A DNA stretch of 64,000 nucleotides from Rhodoglobus sp. (GTDB taxonomy: Bacteria > Actinomycetota > Actinomycetes > Actinomycetales > Microbacteriaceae): assembly GCA_025463605.1 (NCBI GenBank), contig JAODAV010000010.1:62001-126000 (forward strand), read 5' to 3'. Positions 57,820 through 64,000 of this stretch are shown piece by piece. The number at the start of each line of letters is the position of its first letter. Positions within the stretch are counted from its first letter, which is position 1. The position numbers and the translations under genes are program-made. The notes below the pieces were generated by a model that did no database searches, was not told where the DNA came from, and was given only the letters and a program-made list of their open reading frames with translations.

Positions 57820-60800
57820 ATGCTCTCGCCGGAGTACGACCCCGCAGCGCCCGCTCGCCCCACCGACCTCGCGCAACTGGCAGATGAAACCATCGCGACG
57901 GTGCGGCGATGGCTCGCCGAGAGCTCGGACGTCAAGGCCGACGCAAGCGCAGAACGGCTCGCCGGGGTGCTCAAAGACCCACGGGGCCTCGAGTTCACCA
58001 TCGGTTTCGTCGACCGCGTCGTGCGTCCCGAAGACCTGCGCGTCGCAGGCCGCAATCTCGAGCGGCTGAGCCACCGCATCCCGGCCTTCCTGCCCTGGTA
58101 TCTCCGGTTCGCGATTCTGCTCGGCGGCGGATTCGCACCCCTGCTGCCGTGGCCCATCGTGCCCATCGCCCGACGAGTGCTGCGCGGCATGGTCGGACAC
58201 CTCGTGATCGACGCGACTCCCAAGAAGCTCGATACGACGCTCATGAAACTGCGCACGCGGGGCATCCGGCTCAATCTCAACCTGCTCGGCGAGGCAGTGC
58301 TCGGCGACCAGGAAGCGGACCGCCGGTTGGATGGCACGCGAGAGCTGCTCGAGCGCGATGACGTCGACTACGTGTCGATCAAAGTATCGTCCGTCGCGAG
58401 CCAGCTGTCGATGTGGGCGTTCGACGACATGGTCGATCGCGTGGTCGAGCGGCTCACTCCGCTCTACGAGCTTGCCGCGGCATCCCCCACCGCCAAGTTC
58501 ATCAACCTCGACATGGAGGAGTACAAGGATCTCGATCTCACCGTCGCGGTGTTCGAGAGACTGCTCGAGCAGCCCCGGCTGGTCAATCTCGAGGCCGGCA
58601 TCGTGCTTCAGGCCTACCTGCCCGACGCGCTCGCCGCCCTGCAGGGGCTCACCCAATGGGCGATCGCTCGCAGGGCAGCAGGCGGGGCCGGCATCAAGGT
58701 GCGCGTCGTGAAGGGCGCGAACCTCGCGATGGAGCACGTCGACGCGATAATGCACGACTGGCCGCTCGCGACCTACGGCAGCAAGGTCGAGTCCGACACC
58801 AACTACAAGCGCCTACTCGACTGGGCATTCACGCCGGAGCGTACCGACGCCGTGAGAATCGGAGTCGCCGGTCACAACCTCTTCGACGTCGCGTTCGCCT
58901 GGCTGCTCGCCAAGCAGCGCCGCGTCGAGAACCGCGTCGAATTCGAGATGCTGCTCGGCATGGCCACCGGCCAGGCGGATGCCGTCAAGCGCGATGTCGG
59001 TGGGTTGCTGCTCTACACGCCCGTGGTGCACCCAGATGAGTTCGATTCCGCGATCAGTTACCTCATCCGCCGTCTGGAGGAGAACGCGAGCAGCGAGAAC
59101 TTCATGTCGGGCGTCTTCGAGCTCGACGAGATCGCGGTGTTCGACCGCGAGGCCAACCGCTTCCTGGCCTCCCTAGCCGCGCTCGATCGCGAGGTGCCGT
59201 CGTCGCACCGGTCGCAGAACCGGGGCGCGCAACTCGAGCTGCGGCCCCGCACCGGCTTCCGGAACGAACCGGACACCGATCCCTCGATTGCGAGCAATCG
59301 CGTGTGGGCCAAGCGAATTCTGGAGCGCAGCGCCGATTCAACACTCGGTGCCGACACGATCGCGGCTGCGCGGGTGTCAGACGAGGGCACCCTCCTGAAG
59401 CACGTCGCCGCTGCCGAGCGCGCGGGCACGTCCTGGGGAGCGCACTCCGCGGCCGAGCGCGCGAAGGTGCTGCACGACGCGGGGGATGTGCTCGCGGCGT
59501 TCCGGGCACGGCTCATCGAGGTCATGGCCAGTGAGACCGGAAAGACGATCGCCGAGGGCGACGTCGAGGTGAGCGAGGCGATCGACTTCGCCCACTACTA
59601 CGCCGAGCGCGCGCTCGACCTGGCGCGGATCGAGGATGCCACGTACCGGCCGCCGCGCCTCACCGTCGTGACGCCGCCGTGGAACTTCCCGGTCGCCATC
59701 CCCGCCGGATCGGTGCTCGCTTCACTGGCGGCAGGCAGCGCCGTGATCATCAAGCCCGCTCACCAGGCTCGCCGCACGGGAGCCGTCTTAGTCGAGGCGC
59801 TGTGGGAGGCCGGGGTTCCGCGCGACGTGCTCACTCTCGTCGACATCGAGGAGCGGGATCTCGGGCGCCAGCTCATTTCGCACCCGACCGTCGACAGAGT
59901 CATCCTCACGGGGGCGTACGAGACCGCAGAACTGTTCCGCTCCTGGCGGCCCGACCTTCCGCTCAACGCGGAGACGAGCGGCAAGAACGCGATCATCGTC
60001 ACGCCGAGTGCCGACCTCGATCTCGCCGTCGCCGACGTCGTGCGCAGTGCCTTCGGGCATGCCGGCCAGAAGTGCTCGGCCGCATCCCTCGTGATTCTGG
60101 TCGGCTCGGTCGCCTCGAGCGAGCGCTTCCAGCGGCAGCTCGTGGATGCCGTGCGCACCCTCCGCGTCGGCTACCCTCAGGACCCGCTGAGCCAGATGGG
60201 CCCACTCATCGAGCCGGCACAGGGCAAGCTGCTGACCGCGCTCACGACACTCGGTGAGGGAGAGAGCTGGCTCGTCAAGCCGCGCCAGCTCGACGATGCG
60301 ACGGGCTCGGCACAGGCGGGCCGGCTGTGGTCGCCCGGTGTGCGCACTGGCGTCGCACCAGACAGCGAGTTCCACCGCGTCGAGTACTTCGGTCCGGTGC
60401 TCGGCGTGATGACGGCTCGTACCCTCGCCGAGGCGATCGAGTTGCAGAACGCCGTCGACTACGGCCTGACGGCGGGCATCCATTCGCTGGATGCCGACGA
60501 AGTCGCCCTCTGGCTCGAGAAGGTGCAAGCGGGAAACCTGTACGTGAACCGCGGCATCACGGGCGCGATCGTGCGCCGCCAGCCGTTCGGAGGGTGGAAG
60601 CGGTCGACCGTGGGCGCAAGTGCCAAGGCAGGCGGGCCGAACTACCTGCTCACGCTCGGTTCCTGGCTGCCCATCGAGGTCGAGCCCGTGAGCGACATCC
60701 GTCTCGAGGGGATCTCCGACCGGGTCGCGTCGGTCATCAAGAAGGCGCAGACGGGCATCGACTTTCCCGAGTTCGATCGCGTGCGCCGAGCTGCACTCAG

Positions 60801-61314
60801 CGATGAGGCCGCGTGGGTCGCCGAGTTCGGGCAGAGCCGTGACGTGTCGAACCTGGAGGTGGAGCGCAACGTGTTCCGCTATCGCGCGGTGCCCGTCACG
60901 ATCCGGCTGTCGGAGGGCGAACCCCTCGGCCACCTCGTGCGGCTCCTGGCTGCCGCGAGTCTCGTCGGCGCGCCCGTGCATGTGAGCTCCCCCACGCCTC
61001 TGCCCACGCAACTCGTGCAGTCGTTCGACCAGCTGGACTCCCCCGTGCGCGTGCGCAGTACGGCGGTGGAGAGTGATGCCGCGTGGCTCGCACGCGTGCG
61101 AGCAGGCGAGTTGCGCACCCACCGAGTGCGGCTCGTCGGCGGCGATCGACTCGCGCTTGCGAACGTGATCGGGGCGGATGTCGCGGTCTGGTCTGGTGCC
61201 GTCACGACCTCCGGTCGCATCGAGCTGCTGCCCTTCCTGCACGAGCAGGCCGTGAGTATCACGGCGCACCGCTTCGGCAACCCGGACCGCGAGCTGGGCG
61301 GCCTGCGCGTCTGA
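57820..61314 (+). CDS. putA: Bifunctional proline dehydrogenase / delta-1-pyrroline-5-carboxylate dehydrogenase
   Basis: A 1164-aa enzyme converting proline to glutamate. Residues 1-470 are the FAD-dependent proline dehydrogenase barrel (NLLGEAVLGDQEADRRL, DYVSIKVSSV, KVRVVKGANLAMEH). Residues about 530-985 are the NAD-dependent aldehyde dehydrogenase (TPPWNFPVAIPAGSVLASLA, catalytic Cys752 in GHAGQKCSAAS, QPFGGWKRSTVG). The last 180 residues are an ALDH-like C-terminal domain found in long PutA proteins. The N-terminus has no ribbon-helix-helix, so it cannot autorepress. Leaderless start predicted. Confidence 0.95.
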   Translation: MLSPEYDPAAPARPTDLAQLADETIATVRRWLAESSDVKADASAERLAGVLKDPRGLEFTIGFVDRVVRPEDLRVAGRNLERLSHRIPAFLPWYLRFAILLGGGFAPLLPWPIVPIARRVLRGMVGHLVIDATPKKLDTTLMKLRTRGIRLNLNLLGEAVLGDQEADRRLDGTRELLERDDVDYVSIKVSSVASQLSMWAFDDMVDRVVERLTPLYELAAASPTAKFINLDMEEYKDLDLTVAVFERLLEQPRLVNLEAGIVLQAYLPDALAALQGLTQWAIARRAAGGAGIKVRVVKGANLAMEHVDAIMHDWPLATYGSKVESDTNYKRLLDWAFTPERTDAVRIGVAGHNLFDVAFAWLLAKQRRVENRVEFEMLLGMATGQADAVKRDVGGLLLYTPVVHPDEFDSAISYLIRRLEENASSENFMSGVFELDEIAVFDREANRFLASLAALDREVPSSHRSQNRGAQLELRPRTGFRNEPDTDPSIASNRVWAKRILERSADSTLGADTIAAARVSDEGTLLKHVAAAERAGTSWGAHSAAERAKVLHDAGDVLAAFRARLIEVMASETGKTIAEGDVEVSEAIDFAHYYAERALDLARIEDATYRPPRLTVVTPPWNFPVAIPAGSVLASLAAGSAVIIKPAHQARRTGAVLVEALWEAGVPRDVLTLVDIEERDLGRQLISHPTVDRVILTGAYETAELFRSWRPDLPLNAETSGKNAIIVTPSADLDLAVADVVRSAFGHAGQKCSAASLVILVGSVASSERFQRQLVDAVRTLRVGYPQDPLSQMGPLIEPAQGKLLTALTTLGEGESWLVKPRQLDDATGSAQAGRLWSPGVRTGVAPDSEFHRVEYFGPVLGVMTARTLAEAIELQNAVDYGLTAGIHSLDADEVALWLEKVQAGNLYVNRGITGAIVRRQPFGGWKRSTVGASAKAGGPNYLLTLGSWLPIEVEPVSDIRLEGISDRVASVIKKAQTGIDFPEFDRVRRAALSDEAAWVAEFGQSRDVSNLEVERNVFRYRAVPVTIRLSEGEPLGHLVRLLAAASLVGAPVHVSSPTPLPTQLVQSFDQLDSPVRVRSTAVESDAAWLARVRAGELRTHRVRLVGGDRLALANVIGADVAVWSGAVTTSGRIELLPFLHEQAVSITAHRFGNPDRELGGLRV

Positions 61315-61367
61315 GTGCCTGAGTGCCTGAGTGCCTGAGTGCCTGAGGGTCTGAAAGTCTGGGTGTC
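61312..61367 (+). repeat. 8-bp tandem repeat at the putA stop codon
   Basis: TGAGTGCC is repeated four times perfectly (61312-61343) and then decays (TGAGGGTC, TGAAAGTC, TGGGTGTC). The putA TGA is the first three bases of unit one. Because the unit is 8 bp, each of the three frames meets a stop, so slippage would leave the PutA end unchanged. Confidence 0.85.
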
Positions 61368-61388
61368 TGGCGGTCGACCCCACACGAG

Positions 61389-61394
61389 TAGCGT
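61389..61394 (+). promoter_or_regulatory. Likely -10 box of the aldo/keto reductase gene
   Basis: TAGCGT, 6 nt before ATG 61401. Confidence 0.45.
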
Positions 61395-61400
61395 TGAATC

Positions 61401-62216
61401 ATGATTCCTTCGCTCTCTCTCAATGACGGCAACTCGATCCCGCAAATCGGACTCGGAACGTACGGCCTCTGGAACGAGGAGGGAGCCGCGGCCGTCGACG
61501 CGGCGATCAGCCTCGGCTACCGTCACATCGACACGGCGGTGCGGTACGAGAACGAGCAGGCCGTTGGCGAGGGCATCCGGCGCAGCGGTGTCGATCGCGC
61601 CGAGCTGTTCGTCACGACGAAGCTCGACGGCGAGTTTCAGGGGGATGACCGCGCGGTCGCCGGCTTGGCCGGTTCGCTCGAGCGCCTCGGCATGGACTAC
61701 GTCGACTTGCTGCTGATTCACTGGCCGCTGCCGAAGCGCGGCGAGTTCGTCTCGACCTGGCGCACGTTCGAGCGCCTGAAGGCGGAGGGTCTCACGAGGT
61801 CGATCGGCGTATCGAACTTCAAGCCCAGCCACCTCGAGGTTCTGCGCGAGCAGACCGACTCGGTGCCGGCCGTGAACCAGATCGAGCTGTCGCCGGTCGT
61901 CACGCGCGCCGAGCAGCGGGCGTACGACGAGGCCCACGGAATCGTCACAGAGTCGTGGACGCCCATCAAGGGGGTGCTGCGCGATCCGGTGATCGAGTCG
62001 ATCGCCAACCGTCTGGGGAAGACGCCCGCGCAAGTCGTGCTGCGCTGGCACGTACAGAACGGCCTTGTCGCCATTCCCAAGTCGTCTGACCCTGACCGCA
62101 TGGCGACCAATCTCGCCGTGTTCGATTTCGAGCTCGACGACGCAGCGCTCGCCGAGATCGCGGCACTCGATCGCGGGCCCTCCGCTGGCGTCGACTCGGA
62201 CCATTCCGGCCACTGA
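61401..62216 (+). CDS. Aldo/keto reductase
   Basis: A 271-aa TIM-barrel NADPH oxidoreductase. The catalytic tetrad is visible: Asp and Tyr in HIDTAVRYENE, Lys in FVTTKLDG and His in LLIHWPLP. RSIGVSNFKPSHLEVL and AIPKSSDPDRMATNL are substrate and cofactor signatures of the 2,5-diketo-gluconate-reductase-like group. The stop shares a base with the next ATG (TGATG). The physiological carbonyl is unknown. Confidence 0.92.
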   Translation: MIPSLSLNDGNSIPQIGLGTYGLWNEEGAAAVDAAISLGYRHIDTAVRYENEQAVGEGIRRSGVDRAELFVTTKLDGEFQGDDRAVAGLAGSLERLGMDYVDLLLIHWPLPKRGEFVSTWRTFERLKAEGLTRSIGVSNFKPSHLEVLREQTDSVPAVNQIELSPVVTRAEQRAYDEAHGIVTESWTPIKGVLRDPVIESIANRLGKTPAQVVLRWHVQNGLVAIPKSSDPDRMATNLAVFDFELDDAALAEIAALDRGPSAGVDSDHSGH

Positions 62217-63622
62217 TGCACTACGACGTCGCCGTGATCGGCGCGGGTCCCGCGGGAACCGCTGCCGCTCTGCGCGCCGCCGAGCTGGGTGCGAGTGTCG
62301 TCGTACTGGAGGCCGAACGCACGGGCGGCACGTGCGTCAACACGGGGTGCGTGCCGACGAGAGTTCTCGCTAAGACCGCCCGCCTCATGCGCGAGGTGCG
62401 CATCGCGAGTGAGTACGGCATCGGTGTGGGCGAGCAGAGCATCGACTGGGGCGCGACGGTCTCGCGAGTGCGCAGCACCGTCGATCGGGTGCGCGGCATC
62501 AAGCGCGAGGCCGAACGCTTCGCCGATGCGGGCGTCGACCTCGTGATCGAGGGACGAGCGCGGTTCGAGGATGCCACGACCCTCGTGCTCGGGAGCGGTC
62601 GACGCATCACGGCCGAATCGATCATCATCGCCGTCGGCGGGCACTCCCGCCGGCTTCCCATCCCGGGGGCTGAGTTCGCCACCGTACCGGAGCACGTGCT
62701 CGATCTGCCCGCACTGCCTGGGCGGATCGCGATAATCGGTGCCGGGAACACGGGCGCGCAACTCGTCACGGTGTTCAACGCCTTCGGTTCGCGCGTGACG
62801 CTCCTGGACGTCGCGCCGCGAGTGCTCGCGGCGTCCGACCACGAGGTGTCCGAAGCCGTCGCGACCGCGTTCCGCGCGCAGGGCGTCGCCGTGCACACGG
62901 GCATCGAGACCGTGGAGCGCCTGACGAAGGCGGCGGACGGCTCGATCTCGCTGACGTGGCGCGACGCCGGGCATCCTGTCACCGAAGTCTTCGATGCCGT
63001 CGTGATGGCCACGGGCTGGCCCGCCGATGTCGACGACCTCGGCCTTGCCGGCGCGGGGGTCGAGACGGTGCGGTCGTCTGTGCCCGTGGACCAGTACTTT
63101 CGCAGCTCGGTGCCCCACATCTTCGCGGTAGGGGACGCAATCGGCCGCGACATGCTCGTACAGGCCGCCACATTCGAGGGCGAAGCTGCCGCGGAGAACG
63201 CCGTGCTCGACGCCAATCGTCGCACGCCGCACCACTTGCTGCCGGCGGGAGGATTCACGGATCCGGACTACGCCGGCGTGGGGCTCACGGAGGCGCAAGC
63301 GCGCGAGCGTGATCCGAGTTGCGTCGTCGCGGTGGTGCCGTACACGGAACTCGATCGCGCGGTGATCGACGATCGCGAGACCGGCTTCCTCAAACTGATC
63401 GCCGATCGCCGCCGCGAGCTCATCCTCGGGGCACATGCGGTCGGCGAGAATGCGATCGAGGTGGTGCAGTCGGTGACCACAGCGATGGCGGCCGGAATCG
63501 ACCTCGCCACTCTGGCGAACGTCAAGTTCGCCTACCCCACCTACAGCGCCGTCATCGGGCTGGCCGCTCGGCGGCTATTGAGACAGCCCGACGATCAGTC
63601 TCCGAGCGCCGAGCGCACGTAA
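62216..63622 (+). CDS. Pyridine nucleotide-disulphide oxidoreductase (MerA/Lpd-like)
   Basis: A 468-aa flavoprotein. GAGPAGTAAALRAAELGA binds FAD; GGTCVNTGCVPTRV has the redox pair Cys40/Cys45. IAIIGAGNTGAQLVTVFNAFG binds NAD(P)H, and the C-terminus has GAHAVGENAIEVVQ with the His-x4-Glu catalytic pair. The N-terminal heavy-metal domain and C-terminal cysteines of real mercuric reductases are missing, and no mer genes are near. It may be an unclassified disulphide or quinone reductase. Confidence 0.9.
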   Translation: MHYDVAVIGAGPAGTAAALRAAELGASVVVLEAERTGGTCVNTGCVPTRVLAKTARLMREVRIASEYGIGVGEQSIDWGATVSRVRSTVDRVRGIKREAERFADAGVDLVIEGRARFEDATTLVLGSGRRITAESIIIAVGGHSRRLPIPGAEFATVPEHVLDLPALPGRIAIIGAGNTGAQLVTVFNAFGSRVTLLDVAPRVLAASDHEVSEAVATAFRAQGVAVHTGIETVERLTKAADGSISLTWRDAGHPVTEVFDAVVMATGWPADVDDLGLAGAGVETVRSSVPVDQYFRSSVPHIFAVGDAIGRDMLVQAATFEGEAAAENAVLDANRRTPHHLLPAGGFTDPDYAGVGLTEAQARERDPSCVVAVVPYTELDRAVIDDRETGFLKLIADRRRELILGAHAVGENAIEVVQSVTTAMAAGIDLATLANVKFAYPTYSAVIGLAARRLLRQPDDQSPSAERT

Positions 63623-63948
63623 CGCAGGGCTTCCGCGGTCGGGATGCCGAGCTCGCGCGCCCTGGCCGCGTACTCGCTCGCCGCGAGCTGGAGTTTCGAC
63701 TCGGCGGCGTCCTGTCCGGCGCTGACGACCGTGCCGTTGCGCCCGCGGGTCTCGAGAAAACCGTCCTGTTCGAGCGTGCGATAGACACGAGCGACCGTGT
63801 ACGGTGCCACACCCAGGTCGGCCGCGAGCTGTCGCACGGTCGGCATCTTGGTTCCGGCGATGAGGTCGCCGAACGTTACCTTCTCGATGATCTGGGTTCG
63901 CAGCTGCTCGTAGAGCGTGACGGGCGATTCGGGGTCGACGGCGAACAT
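63595..63948 (-). CDS. GntR-family regulator, YtrA type
   Basis: A 117-aa short GntR protein. The winged helix covers residues 10-72 (TLYEQLRTQIIEKVTFGDLI, then MPTVRQLAADLGVAPYTVARVYRTLEQDG). The C-terminal part is a single short dimerisation helix region, as in YtrA, whose genes usually precede or follow ABC or membrane-protein genes. It overlaps the flavoprotein 3' end by 28 bp. Its ATG overlaps the stop of a gene entering from the right (TGATG), probably its target operon partner. Confidence 0.88.
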   Translation of the reverse strand: MFAVDPESPVTLYEQLRTQIIEKVTFGDLIAGTKMPTVRQLAADLGVAPYTVARVYRTLEQDGFLETRGRNGTVVSAGQDAAESKLQLAASEYAARARELGIPTAEALRYVRSALGD

Positions 63949-64000
63949 CAGTCGTGGGTCCTGTGGATGAGGCGCGAGAGCACGATGGCACTGCGCGTGT
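63948..64000 (-). CDS. C-terminal end of an upstream gene (partial)
   Basis: Seventeen codons ending at TGA (63950-63948) read TRSAIVLSRLIHRTHD on the minus strand. The TGATG overlap with the GntR start suggests a real gene in the same operon. The fragment is too short to identify. Confidence 0.4.
   Translation of the reverse strand, partial: TRSAIVLSRLIHRTHD

Noticed and set aside
62216-63622. Mercuric reductase
   Set aside because: Only the core disulphide-oxidoreductase motifs are present. The heavy-metal N-domain, C-terminal Cys pair and mer neighbours are missing.

Overview
The window is high-GC DNA from an actinobacterium, most likely a member of the Microbacteriaceae (inferred; no rRNA or tRNA gene was recognised here). 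Supporting content: NucS mismatch endonuclease, the coproporphyrin-dependent haem pathway (CgoX, ChdC/HemQ, [2Fe-2S] ferrochelatase), LPXTG/LAXTG surface proteins, a mixed-type phosphofructokinase, frequent GTG/TTG starts, and many genes whose likely -10 box lies only 6-8 nt before the start codon (leaderless mRNAs). No CRISPR array, prophage, transposase or integrase was seen.

Layout. 1-8.5 kb: end of a flavoprotein gene, an autoregulated marR-BASS transporter pair, a HAD phosphatase, an LPVTG wall-anchored NIDO protein, nucS, a divergent MFS/LacI pair and an SDR. 8.5-14.4 kb: an ABC exporter with its GbsR/MarR regulator, an M13 peptidase and a beta-lactamase-fold serine hydrolase. 14.4-19.3 kb: two paralogous LAFTG-anchored surface proteins. 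19.4-24.5 kb: a sugar MFS transporter plus GH3 beta-glucosidase, an SDR and an acetyltransferase. 24.5-35.6 kb: nearly the whole haem pathway (hemA on the minus strand; hemE, cgoX, chdC, cpfC, hemC, hemB, hemL and, after a three-gene membrane-protein cassette, hemD on the plus strand). 35.6-39.9 kb: DUF1304, an AcuI-like reductase, pfkA, two small paralogous membrane proteins and trhO. 39.9-45.7 kb: a two-component system facing a lipoprotein and a MacAB-like efflux operon. 45.7-47.7 kb: an AlkA-like glycosylase, a thioesterase and an SRPBCC protein. 47.8-54.9 kb: a ROK regulator and an ABC-importer/GH15/GH66 operon for isomalto-oligosaccharides or dextran. 54.9-64 kb: a FAD oxidoreductase, a MarR/FMN-reductase pair, putA, an aldo/keto reductase, a MerA-like flavoprotein and a GntR regulator.

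Most unusual are the non-coding parts. (1) A 26-bp block repeated exactly at the start codons of two unrelated genes (GH3 glucosidase and hemC) gives both proteins the same first nine residues; a relative forms the C-terminal tail of the HAD protein. (2) A palindromic TTTGTCG...CGACAAA intergenic repeat occurs in three diverged copies. (3) Two ~100-bp palindromic elements with 17-bp terminal inverted repeats sit inside the haem gene run. (4) hemA and hemE start 16 bp apart, divergently, with overlapping predicted -10 boxes. (5) Several regulators have a clear palindrome or direct repeat at their own or neighbouring promoters. The best candidates for little-described biology are the paired LAFTG proteins with their shared leader motifs and the intracellular GH66/GH15 dextran-utilisation operon.
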